This document shows positions 15,147-22,698 of a DNA stretch of 64,000 bases, in pieces; the first letter of the stretch is position 1, and every line of letters starts with the position of its first letter. Location: NCBI GenBank assembly GCA_050789255.1, contig JBOZRQ010000020.1, forward strand, positions 62,001 through 126,000, read 5' to 3'. Source of the DNA: JBOZRQ01 sp050789255 (GTDB lineage Bacteria; Bacillota; Sulfobacillia; Symbiobacteriales; Symbiobacteriaceae). A program made the position numbers and the translations under genes. The notes under the pieces were generated by a model. That model was not told where the DNA came from and searched no databases. It was given only the letters and a program-made list of their open reading frames with translations.

Positions 15147-16052
15147 TCAGTCAGCCTCCTTCCTGAACACCAAGATCTCCTGGTGGACCATGCTCGGTAT
15201 CCACTGGTAGTTGATGCCGTAGCAGTGCAGGTCCTTGGAGGTGTCCTCCCAGATGATCCGACCCTTCTCTGAGTACCCGGCCCGGCGAAGGACGGCCGCC
15301 GTGTAGTCAGTCAGGGGCCAGTACCGACCACTGTGGTACATATCACCCATGAAGCAGAGCAGGTATCCGCCCTTCTTCAGCCTGGGCCGGCATGCTCGGA
15401 AGACCTGGAGGAGCATCCGGCGCCACTCTCCGATGGTCTGTCGCTGGTTGCCGAAGTCCTTGAGCCTGGACTTCACCGCACCACGGCCCGCACGCTCACC
15501 GGCCTTCTTAAAGTCACCTTCGGACCGACTGCGTTGGTCCATGTCCCAGTACGGCGGGTCGGTCAGGATCATATCGAACTCTACGGCCAGTTCCGGCAGC
15601 CATGTCCGGGCGTCTCCGATCATCATGGGGAACCGCTTCAGGCCCTCGGACTTGCAGACTTCGTAGTAGATGTCCCACCACTTCTGCTGCAGCTCAATCC
15701 CGAACCCTTCCCGGCCGGCGATGGCCGCCCCGAGGAGCGAGCCCCCGACTCCAGCGAAGGGGTCCAGTACCGACTGCCCTGCCTTGGTGAAGATGCGGAT
15801 AAGGTCGGCGCAGAACTCGGGGGGCTTCATGCCGCCGTGCTGCACCCGGAGATCGTGGCGGTAGGTGTCCCGGGGGTAGGTCTTCACCGGCCAGACGCTT
15901 CGGGTGGAGAAGACCCACTCCCGGCCTGTGAGGTCGTTGAGGCGGTTCCGCTGGTCGTACACGCCACGGTCTCCCATGCTGACCTGGTGGGCCTTGAGGC
16001 TTGGCGGTGCCTTCTCCTCGAACCCCGGTAGCCGGGTCTGCTCAGTGGCCAT
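15147..16052 (-). CDS. DNA methyltransferase (N4-C/N6-A, motif I before DPPY)
   Basis: 301 aa. Motif I is VLDPFAGVGGSLLGAAIAG (about 95), the acidic motif II follows in GFGIELQQKWW, and motif IV is ILTDPPYWDM (about 161). GDMYHSGRYWPLTDYTAAVLRRAGY is typical for phage enzymes that act on single target bases. Second of three phage methyltransferases and 3 bases from the Dam-like gene, so they are co-transcribed. No restriction enzyme is adjacent. Confidence 0.88.
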   Translation of the reverse strand: MATEQTRLPGFEEKAPPSLKAHQVSMGDRGVYDQRNRLNDLTGREWVFSTRSVWPVKTYPRDTYRHDLRVQHGGMKPPEFCADLIRIFTKAGQSVLDPFAGVGGSLLGAAIAGREGFGIELQQKWWDIYYEVCKSEGLKRFPMMIGDARTWLPELAVEFDMILTDPPYWDMDQRSRSEGDFKKAGERAGRGAVKSRLKDFGNQRQTIGEWRRMLLQVFRACRPRLKKGGYLLCFMGDMYHSGRYWPLTDYTAAVLRRAGYSEKGRIIWEDTSKDLHCYGINYQWIPSMVHQEILVFRKEAD

Positions 16053-16061
16053 TGGAATCCC

Positions 16062-16376
16062 TCACTCATTAGCTGCCCATCGAAGGGCCAAGGTCCGTAC
16101 TTCGTGTCGTTTCCGGGTGGGGTACTTCTTCCGGAGTATCCGGTAAAGTTCTCGGGCTCGGCGGGCCCGTCGCGCCTGCTTGGACTCTGGAGCCCTGAAT
16201 TGCTCCATTCCCCTGGCAGCGATCTCCCTGACCGCCTCACCGATCGATTTGGTGGTCTCCTCGAGGTAGGGCTCCGGGGGAGGACTGATCCAGTTACCAC
16301 TACGGGTAATTACCAACCAGAGGAGTCCGAGTACCAGGAGGATGACACCTATTTCTGATAGCATCAGGTAGGTCAT
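16062..16376 (-). CDS. Membrane-anchored basic protein, 104 aa
   Basis: One N-terminal membrane span (EIGVILLVLGLLWLVIT), then a proline-rich linker and a basic helical tail (SKQARRARRARELYRILRKKYPTRKRHE). The cytoplasmic tail could touch nucleic acid. It overlaps the upstream gene by 4 bases. Family unknown. Confidence 0.6.
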   Translation of the reverse strand: MTYLMLSEIGVILLVLGLLWLVITRSGNWISPPPEPYLEETTKSIGEAVREIAARGMEQFRAPESKQARRARRARELYRILRKKYPTRKRHEVRTLALRWAANE

Positions 16377-16639
16377 GTGCTCACCGTCCTTCGAGGTTCA
16401 TTAGTCGATGGGCTTGTCATCGGGTCTTCCGGCCGGTTGTGACGTGCGAACGGGATGTGAACCTTAGCACCCAACGACTCCAGCTTCTTGCCAAGGCGAA
16501 GCGCCTCTTGGTAGGCCCTCTCCGCTGCGACGTGGTCCACGTGGTCCCGTCTGTAGGTGAGCCGAAGGTACGCTTCGATGCGCAGCTTCAGTTCCTTCCG
16601 GAGCAGACTCTTGGCCTCTTTGAGGTCGGCTTGAGACAT
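16373..16639 (-). CDS. Phage hypothetical protein, 88 aa, helical
   Basis: Starts MSQADLKEAKSLLRKELKLRIEAYLRLTYRR. Mainly two long charged helices, then a disordered tail (EDPMTSPSTNEPRRTVST). Not recognised. It lies between the Gp37/Gp68 gene and the membrane protein in one operon. Confidence 0.55.
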   Translation of the reverse strand: MSQADLKEAKSLLRKELKLRIEAYLRLTYRRDHVDHVAAERAYQEALRLGKKLESLGAKVHIPFARHNRPEDPMTSPSTNEPRRTVST

Positions 16640-16643
16640 CTCG

Positions 16644-17792
16644 TCACCGTCTCTGTGGCATCTCGTCCCAGGTGCGGTCGTCCAGGAGGCGACCTGCAGC
16701 CTTCTTACCGACGTTCACCATGATGGCTGCTCCACCCGGCCCATTCACGAAACGATAGGGGCGCCCGTTGGCATATTCAGAAGCGGGGCGTTCGGCCAAC
16801 TGCTCTGGCGAGTAGTTCGGCTTATGGGGGCTGTACGGGTCTGGACCTCCGCACGTTCGGCCTGCAGGTACCCAAGCTCCCCACTGTTTAAAGAAGTAGC
16901 TCACCCCGGCGGCCTGGCACTGATCACGCAGGGAACGTGCCCAGTCGGGATGCATCGGGCGGGCGCCGGGGCCGCTCTCGCCGCCTGCGATGACCCAGTC
17001 GATGCCACCGAAGCGCCAAGGAAACCCAGGGTATCCCTCGGGGTCTTCCGGTTCGCTACCTCCGTTGGCAAGGTGGTAGTCCATAGCTGCCGTGCCGATT
17101 GTCCCAAGTCCAGCACAGGCCTTGTTAGCCGCCTGACCGAGATCAACTGGCCCCAGCAAGGGCTCGCAGCTCAGGAACCGAACCGCCGCCGGGGTCTGCA
17201 GCAGGTAGGGAATGCGCCGGTCGGCGTACTCCTGGTTCTCCACACTCGTGCCCAACCAGACATTCGGGAGTGGCCATTTCAGCGAGTTCTGTTGCTGCAC
17301 CCTGAACTTCACCGACAGAGCACACCATGCACCATAAACGGCCATGTACCGGCTTGTTTCGTGTGGTCGGCCTTCGGACTTGTCCCATCCCGTGGTGGTC
17401 TTGCTGGTGAAGTACTCCGCCATCCGGTCCGGACGCTTGGTCAGGATCTGGAAGGTGTTCCAGTGTGCCAGCGCCATCACGGCGAACACCTGGTCGATGA
17501 ACTCGAAGGGCACCCGCTCATGGAACAGGTCGCTCATGCTGTTCACGAAGTAGGTCGTGGGCTTCCGCCGGCGAAGCGGTTCCTCCAGTTTCTCGGGGAG
17601 GCACTTCAGGACCCCGGTCCACCGGGCCCCTCGCTCCGTCATCTCCGCTACGCCCTCGTACGGGAGCCCGGGACCACTGAACCGGGCAGCCATCTTCTCG
17701 GCGTAACAGTTCATGCAACCGGGCGAGATCCGGGTGCACCCGATTACCGGGTTCCATGTGCGCTCGGTCCACTCGATCGTGGTCTCAGCCAT
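16644..17792 (-). CDS. Phage Gp37/Gp68 family protein (DUF5131)
   Basis: 382 aa. The N-terminus TIEWTERTWNPVIGCTRISPGCMNCYAEKMA carries the three cysteines (C-x6-C-x2-C) diagnostic for this family. NSMSDLFHERVPFEFIDQVFAVM, FQILTKRPDRM, WLGTSVENQEYADRRIPYLLQTPA and VIAGGESGPGARPMHPDWARSLRDQC follow in order. The family is fold-related to radical-SAM-type barrels and carried by many phages; its substrate is not established. Complete length. Placed between SSB and the methyltransferases, so a DNA- or RNA-modifying role is possible but unproven. Confidence 0.92.
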   Translation of the reverse strand: MAETTIEWTERTWNPVIGCTRISPGCMNCYAEKMAARFSGPGLPYEGVAEMTERGARWTGVLKCLPEKLEEPLRRRKPTTYFVNSMSDLFHERVPFEFIDQVFAVMALAHWNTFQILTKRPDRMAEYFTSKTTTGWDKSEGRPHETSRYMAVYGAWCALSVKFRVQQQNSLKWPLPNVWLGTSVENQEYADRRIPYLLQTPAAVRFLSCEPLLGPVDLGQAANKACAGLGTIGTAAMDYHLANGGSEPEDPEGYPGFPWRFGGIDWVIAGGESGPGARPMHPDWARSLRDQCQAAGVSYFFKQWGAWVPAGRTCGGPDPYSPHKPNYSPEQLAERPASEYANGRPYRFVNGPGGAAIMVNVGKKAAGRLLDDRTWDEMPQRR

Positions 17793-17811
17793 CTAACTCA
17801 CCCCTTCGCCT

Positions 17812-18237
17812 TTAGAAAGGCACGTCATCGTCATCCGAGAAGTTGGGCGTGCTGCCCATGCCTCCGCCGCCCCGGGGCCGTTCGGTACCCATGCCACCAC
17901 CCTGGCCGCCGGCGTCCTGACCCCGGTCCAAGAACCGGACCGTGTTGGCGACTACCTCCGCCCGCTCCCGGCGACGGCCTTCCTGGTCGTCAAATTGTCT
18001 TATCTGCAGGCGGCCGCTCACAGCAATCAGTCGGCCTTTCGTCATAAAGTTGGCAGTCGACTCAGCTTGCCGTTCCCAGGCTACGCAGTCGATGAAATCG
18101 ACCTCTCGTTCACCTTGGGCGTTGGTGGTGCCCCTATCCACGGCCAGTCGCATGTTGCAGACCGCCTTACCTCCCGGCGTATACCTCAACGTGGGATCTG
18201 CTGTCAGCCGACCGATCAGAACCACTGTGTTGAGCAC
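17812..18237 (-). CDS. ssb: Single-stranded DNA-binding protein
   Basis: 141 aa. OB-fold start MLNTVVLIGRLTADPTLRYTPGGKAVCNMRLAVDR, the conserved DFIDCVAWERQAE and GRLIAVSGRLQIRQFDD, a glycine-rich linker (GGQGGGMG) and the acidic tip DDDDVPF that recruits replication partners. It coats single strands at the phage fork. It is adjacent to the phage beta clamp and is complete, so it can probably replace the host SSB. Confidence 0.97.
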   Translation of the reverse strand: MLNTVVLIGRLTADPTLRYTPGGKAVCNMRLAVDRGTTNAQGEREVDFIDCVAWERQAESTANFMTKGRLIAVSGRLQIRQFDDQEGRRRERAEVVANTVRFLDRGQDAGGQGGGMGTERPRGGGGMGSTPNFSDDDDVPF

Positions 18238-18250
18238 TAGGGACTCCCCC

Positions 18251-19378
18251 TTAGAACGTGATCAGGGGCAGGACCACGTAGGCGATGTGCGGCTGATCGT
18301 CGCACACCAGGCGGGCGGGGGCTTTTGGGCCGTTGAACTCGATCCGGACTTCCTGACCACGAAGGTTTTCCAAGGGACGGGCCAACAGGGCGGAGTTAAA
18401 GCCGACCAGCTCCAGGCTACCTGTCGTCGTGGCTGGAAGGCGCCGGACGAAGTTGCTCACCTCAGGGCGCCCAAACTGCACACGCATCTCGTTCTGGTTG
18501 ACGGTCAACCCCATCTCCCCGCCCTTGGTGACGCTCACGAACTTGCCCTTGATCATGGCGAGCCTTGTGGCGCCGAGGAGGGACTGTCGATCCACCGTCG
18601 CCGTCACGGGGTACTCGACGGGGATCAGGCGGCGGACGTCGGGGTATTGCCAGTCGTTCTTGCGGTACCAGACCGTAAAGTCGTGTCCCTCGAAGAGGAC
18701 GCTGTGCTCGTTGATGCTGACCGCAACTTGCTCACCGGGGTTCGCCAAGGCGCCCACCATCCGCAGCGCATAGGGCTCGACCAGAATCCGCCCATCGGTG
18801 ACCACGTTCGCGGGCTTGTCCCAGGTAGCGATTGCAACGCCGTTCGTTGCGGTGACCTGCATGAGACCATCGGCGAACTTCAACTCCAGGCACTTCAGCC
18901 AGGGCTTCGACTCGTCCACCCCCGCACAGTGCCCGATGGAGCTCACCATGTCGTTAAGGTCGCTGCGTCCGATGGTGAACAGGGGCGTGGTTTCGCCCTC
19001 AAATGGCGTCGGGTAGCCCTTGTCGATGAAGCCCTGAAGCTCGAACTGGTCGTTCCCGGCGGTAACCTCAAGGTTGTAGCCTTTCTGGTCCATCTCAAGC
19101 TCACCGACCTGAACGAAGGTAAGCATCGCCTGCAGTTCCTTGGCCGGTACCAGGATCACGCCAGCGGCCTGCACATCTGCGGGTACCTGCACCCGGACCA
19201 TCGTGCCCATGTCGGTGCCGGTCAAGGTGAGGAACCCGGCCTCGAAGGCTTCGATGCGGACACTCCGCAGGATCGGAATGCTGTTCGTGGGGACCAGGGA
19301 GGCGATGTGCTTCAACACCCGCAGGAAGTCGGAGCGTTGGACCCGGGCCTTCAGCTCTGTAGCAACAGCAGTCGTCAT
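18251..19378 (-). CDS. dnaN: DNA polymerase III beta subunit (sliding clamp)
   Basis: 375 aa, the normal length for a bacterial clamp, with three repeated domains. Landmarks are LKHIASLVPTNSIPILRSVRIEA (domain 1), LNDMVSSIGHCAGVDESKP...LKCLELKFADGLMQVTATNGVAIA (domain 2 start), YPDVRRLIP and the C-terminal HIAYVVLPLITF, in place of the usual MPxRL. Clamps are rarely phage-encoded in this form. The gene pairs with ssb and probably tethers host polymerase to phage forks. Confidence 0.93.
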   Translation of the reverse strand: MTTAVATELKARVQRSDFLRVLKHIASLVPTNSIPILRSVRIEAFEAGFLTLTGTDMGTMVRVQVPADVQAAGVILVPAKELQAMLTFVQVGELEMDQKGYNLEVTAGNDQFELQGFIDKGYPTPFEGETTPLFTIGRSDLNDMVSSIGHCAGVDESKPWLKCLELKFADGLMQVTATNGVAIATWDKPANVVTDGRILVEPYALRMVGALANPGEQVAVSINEHSVLFEGHDFTVWYRKNDWQYPDVRRLIPVEYPVTATVDRQSLLGATRLAMIKGKFVSVTKGGEMGLTVNQNEMRVQFGRPEVSNFVRRLPATTTGSLELVGFNSALLARPLENLRGQEVRIEFNGPKAPARLVCDDQPHIAYVVLPLITF

Positions 19379-19470
19379 CTTGTTTCTGCCCTCCGTTCTA
19401 GTTACCCGAAAAGTTGTTATGGTCTACTGGCGGTATGTAGTCCGCCCCTGGGCTGTGCAGTAGGGGAAGG

Positions 19471-20184
19471 CTATGCCTTCTTTCCTCCGTGTCGGTAGCC
19501 CCGGGCCTTGTTCCGCTCGTTCTTCGCCAGGATGGCGGCCTCAAGGTCGAGGCCGTTGAAGGGGTGGTTCGTATCGTCGTTGATGGCCCCAACTGTGTCG
19601 CCCTTGCGGATTCCGGTGTCGGCCAGCTCCTCCTGGAAGTTGGCTTTGTCACGCTTGATGACCGCCTCCATGGCCTCGGCCAACTCGGTGACCATGAGGC
19701 CCAACCAGCACAAGAGGCGCATCTGCCACGGCTCAAGCTGCAGGGTCGTCATCATGCGTTTTGCCACCGCTTCAGGACCGTTGGACCGGAGTTCTTTCAC
19801 CTCATCCAGCAAGAACTGAATCCTGCGGTCGACCTTCTGGTCCTGCGGTTTACGGATGGCCTCCACCACATCAGCCCAACAGATGGCGGACAGGGCCATG
19901 CCGGCTATCTGACCGTAGGCGCTCTCAGGTGTGACCGGGAGGTGGTCCTGGTCGTGGAAGCCGTTGGCGGATGCTGTCTCGTAGGCCATGTCTACCAGAC
20001 CATTGATGGTCAGGTGCCCCAGTTCCTTACCCATGTCGCCATGCAGTTCTCCGGCGCAAGTAGGGCAGAGGTAGAAGATGTATCCGGCCAGCGACAGGCG
20101 AAGGGCCTCTTCGTTGTCGCAAATCTCCCTCTTGCACTCCTCGCAGGCTTTATGTGAGGAGTCCTTGCGAATCCACATCGTCAT
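19471..20184 (-). CDS. Zinc-ribbon/MazG-like NTP pyrophosphatase fusion, 237 aa
   Basis: ATG 20184 has GGAAGGGG four bases upstream; an ATG two codons later is also possible. Residues about 10-50 hold two CxxC pairs (KACEECKREICDNEE and LCPTCAGEL). The C-terminal 90 residues show the MazG pattern ELAEAME...NFQEELADTGIRKGDTVG, with the E-x2-E and E-x2-D metal-binding pairs, then GLDLEAAILAKNERNKARGY. MazG-like enzymes cleave nucleoside triphosphates and may adjust nucleotide or alarmone pools in infected cells (family knowledge). The zinc-ribbon front is an unusual addition. Confidence 0.75.
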   Translation of the reverse strand: MTMWIRKDSSHKACEECKREICDNEEALRLSLAGYIFYLCPTCAGELHGDMGKELGHLTINGLVDMAYETASANGFHDQDHLPVTPESAYGQIAGMALSAICWADVVEAIRKPQDQKVDRRIQFLLDEVKELRSNGPEAVAKRMMTTLQLEPWQMRLLCWLGLMVTELAEAMEAVIKRDKANFQEELADTGIRKGDTVGAINDDTNHPFNGLDLEAAILAKNERNKARGYRHGGKKA

Positions 20185-20206
20185 ACAACCCCTTCCAGGG
20201 AGATTA

Positions 20207-20683
20207 TCAACGGGGGCCGTTATGTCGCTCGGGGTACGCACCGATGCCGTACGCTTCAGCTTGATCCTTACAGGTCGGGCACAGGTCGGTCGGCTCAATC
20301 AGGCCGGTGGTCTGGACCGTGTCGCCCACCTTGATGGCGGAGCAGTCCTCGAAACAGTGGGTGACCGGGGCTTGCTTCTCCTGCTTGAGCTGCTCTATGA
20401 ACAGGGGCCAGAGGTGCTTCACGAAGGCATCAACGCGACGATCCTGACCGCTGAACTTCTCCTGGACATAGTGGTCGTTGAGGCTCAGCAGGAAGTCCTT
20501 GAAGTCCTTGTTCCCACTCGACCACCCATAGGCATAGGTGCCGAAGTCAGTGTGGGCGACCAACAGGTAGTTGGGGTGGACGAAGAAGTAGCCCCACCAG
20601 TGATTCACAGGGTGCCGGACGAAGATGCACTGGACGTTCGTGGTCTTGCCGGCGTCATCAGGGAAAATCAGCTTGGTCTCCAT
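20207..20683 (-). CDS. Paralogue A of a tandem phage protein pair, 158 aa
   Basis: ATG 20683 overlaps the upstream stop and has GGAGGT nine bases away. Residues 20-75 (VNHWWGYFFVHPNYLLVAHTDFGTYAYGW) are clearly homologous to the next gene upstream (FEWGYFFINAKGLFVAHTDFGTFGYHW). The tail differs: it has HCFEDCSAIKVGDTV and LCPTCKDQAEAYGIG, two cysteine pairs. The HTDFGTxxYxW motif is seen in unassigned phage proteins. Function unknown. Confidence 0.7.
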   Translation of the reverse strand: METKLIFPDDAGKTTNVQCIFVRHPVNHWWGYFFVHPNYLLVAHTDFGTYAYGWSSGNKDFKDFLLSLNDHYVQEKFSGQDRRVDAFVKHLWPLFIEQLKQEKQAPVTHCFEDCSAIKVGDTVQTTGLIEPTDLCPTCKDQAEAYGIGAYPERHNGPR

Positions 20684-21198
20684 CACACCGCTACCTCCGT
20701 CTGCTTGGAGAGTTCTTCCCGGAGTTGCTGCTGCAGGACCGGGAACAGTCGGTCTACGAACGCCTGCGCCTCGACCGGGTACACATACACCGCCAGCTCG
20801 TAAGCGTCGTTCTCGTAGAACTCCTTCTGCTCCATCGCCCAGTGCATGATGTTGGTGTCATGAGGTTGGAGAAGGCCGTCGTACAGCTCCCGAGCCCGCA
20901 CCTTGGAGATGTACCCTTCACGGCGGCGCTCAAGGAGGTCTCGCAAGAGAGCCTTCTGGGTCTTATCCTCGTCGAGCACGTCTCGGCGACTGATCTTGCT
21001 TAGCAGATAGTCCCGATCGATGCGACCAGCCAGGAACTTCAGGAAGTCCCACTCCTCATCCACCGGCCAGTGGTAGCCGAAAGTACCAAAGTCGGTGTGG
21101 GCCACGAACAGGCCCTTGGCGTTGATGAAGAAGTAGCCCCACTCGAATTGGTCCACCCGGACGAAGTAGGTCCGGACCCCTTCCACCTGCTTGATCAC
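20683..21198 (-). CDS. Paralogue B of a tandem phage protein pair, 171 aa
   Basis: The N-terminal 75 residues match the downstream neighbour (WGYFFINAKGLFVAHTDFGTFGYHW, then DFLKFLAGRIDRDYLLSKIS). The rest, RDLLERRREGYISKVRARELYDGL and WAMEQKEFYENDAYELAVYVYPVEAQAFVDRLFPVLQQQLREEL, is helical and lacks the cysteines of the paralogue. It starts at ATG 21198 overlapping the previous stop. A shared fold with diverged tails suggests duplication followed by specialisation. Confidence 0.7.
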   Translation of the reverse strand: MIKQVEGVRTYFVRVDQFEWGYFFINAKGLFVAHTDFGTFGYHWPVDEEWDFLKFLAGRIDRDYLLSKISRRDVLDEDKTQKALLRDLLERRREGYISKVRARELYDGLLQPHDTNIMHWAMEQKEFYENDAYELAVYVYPVEAQAFVDRLFPVLQQQLREELSKQTEVAV

Positions 21199-22490
21199 GA
21201 TGCCGCCTCCTCAGGCGCCGCCCCCATGGCCCTTTTGTAGTCGTGTGCCCTGTCCCTGGGGACCATGATGCGCAGCTGACGGTCAGAGAGTTCCGCCTTC
21301 ACCAGGCAGGTCCAGACGACCACCCGCTTTACCCCGGCTACCCGAATCACCTCGGGCCACTCATCCCCAGGCTCGGGTACCTCGTCCGTCATGGAGAGAT
21401 GCACCGCGTTTCCCTCGGAGGTGTTGTCCACCAGGATCAGTACCGGGGGCTTGGCGCCGACCGGTACCTCCGGCTCCTCGAACATAACCGAGATCTGGCG
21501 GGCTATCTCGGCCCGGGTCGGTTCGACGTGGGCCTCGCCAGGTTCCGCCGTGTCGATCTTGTCTGCTTGGATGCGATCTGCAGCTTCACGCTCGGCCTGC
21601 ATCCTTGCGGCTTCTTCGGGCGGTTCAGGGGCGACCACGGGCGCCGTCTCGACCGGAGGGTTTTCCGTTGCCGCCAGGGTCTTATCGATGAGGACCCTTC
21701 CGGCCAACTCGTCACCCAGCCGGCATTCGCAGGGCTCGCCGTTCGCCTTGCCTTCTTTCCACCCGGTATCGAAGCACGCTGCGCAGGTGAACGGGTCCCT
21801 GCAAGCCTCGAATCGTCCCAGTCTGGCTCGGTTTTCGATGGTGTTGAGCTTGGTATACGCACCGCTTTCGGTGACCCCGTAGCGCTGTGCGATCTCCGCT
21901 TTCCAGTCGCCACCCCGGGCGATGATCGAATACTTGAGCCGGAACAGGTTGGCGTCAGACGCCCAGTCGGCCTTGACTCCCTGGGGCATTTCCTCTTGCA
22001 CCTCCGTCTCTACAGGGGCTTGGTTGACGGTTTCAGGGGCCGGGGCCAGTTCAGGCTCCGAAGTGACGCCGGCGGAGACCTCCAGGCGTCTGAGCTCGGC
22101 GTCCATCGCTTGGAGGACATCCTTGGGGACAGCTTTGCCGTAACCGAGCCGAGCTGCCTTCTTGGCGTAGTTCTCCTGCTTGCGCCGCTCCAGTTCTTCC
22201 TTGCCGATCGGATCGCCGTAGATGGCTTTCTCCTCCGTGGTCATCTCCCGGACGATTAGGTCACCATCCAGAGGCTTCAGCGTCCGGTACGTGCCCGTCA
22301 CGTGGTCCCGGCTCACCAGATTGCGCTGGTGGAATAGGATCCGGTAGACATCGTTTGCTGTCCACCCGTTGGCCCGGGCCAGGTCCTCGTCGGTGGGTGG
22401 AGAGTTGCCCGCCGCTTCCCACTCCCGGAGTTTAGCGACGACCTCTTCTGCGCTTGGCCTTGGCCTTGCTCTTTGGCTGACCTTCGCCAC
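21195..22490 (-). CDS. Multi-domain phage protein with HTH and zinc motif, 431 aa
   Basis: GTG 22490 (MAKVSQRARPRPSAEEVVAKL) is chosen because GGAGGGAGAAGCCA precedes it; the ATG ten codons earlier lacks a site. It has an HTH-like start (TDEDLARANGWTANDVYRILFHQRN) and a central second HTH (LKYSIIARGGDWKAEIAQRYGVTESGAYTKLNTIENR). A CRDPFTCAACFDTGWKEG...CEC zinc cluster follows. After a proline/glutamate-rich linker comes a beta-rich end (VLILVDNTSEGNAVHLSM, VKRVVVWTCLV). Unknown as a whole; position next to the replication initiator suggests a replication accessory role. Confidence 0.6.
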   Translation of the reverse strand: MAKVSQRARPRPSAEEVVAKLREWEAAGNSPPTDEDLARANGWTANDVYRILFHQRNLVSRDHVTGTYRTLKPLDGDLIVREMTTEEKAIYGDPIGKEELERRKQENYAKKAARLGYGKAVPKDVLQAMDAELRRLEVSAGVTSEPELAPAPETVNQAPVETEVQEEMPQGVKADWASDANLFRLKYSIIARGGDWKAEIAQRYGVTESGAYTKLNTIENRARLGRFEACRDPFTCAACFDTGWKEGKANGEPCECRLGDELAGRVLIDKTLAATENPPVETAPVVAPEPPEEAARMQAEREAADRIQADKIDTAEPGEAHVEPTRAEIARQISVMFEEPEVPVGAKPPVLILVDNTSEGNAVHLSMTDEVPEPGDEWPEVIRVAGVKRVVVWTCLVKAELSDRQLRIMVPRDRAHDYKRAMGAAPEEAAS

Positions 22491-22698
22491 TGGCTTCTCC
22501 CTCCTCGTCCGGCTGGACATCGATACGAATGTCTGGTCTTGCCATCCAGGTGCGCTCGGCCGCCTCAGCCGCGTCGGCCTCTTTGGTCCGTTGCCGGTGC
22601 TCGTCGATGGCTTCTTTGCGTTGATGCTCCTCGAACCACCTGTGATGGGTGATCTCGGCGGCGTCAGTCCAGAACACGTGCCACTTCACGAGGCTCAT
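22432..22698 (-). CDS. Small charged phage protein, 88 aa
   Basis: ATG 22698 with GGAGG six bases upstream, overlapping the initiator's stop. MSLVKWHVFWTDAAEITHHRWFEEHQRKEAIDEHRQRTKEAD forms a charged helix. The tail is very basic and alanine-rich (KSKAKAKRRRGRR) and overlaps the start of the next gene. Not recognised; the tail could bind nucleic acid. Confidence 0.5.
   Translation of the reverse strand: MSLVKWHVFWTDAAEITHHRWFEEHQRKEAIDEHRQRTKEADAAEAAERTWMARPDIRIDVQPDEEGEASGEGQPKSKAKAKRRRGRR

Noticed and set aside
17942..19498. Plus-strand frame across ssb and dnaN
   Set aside because: Shadow; both minus genes are unmistakable.
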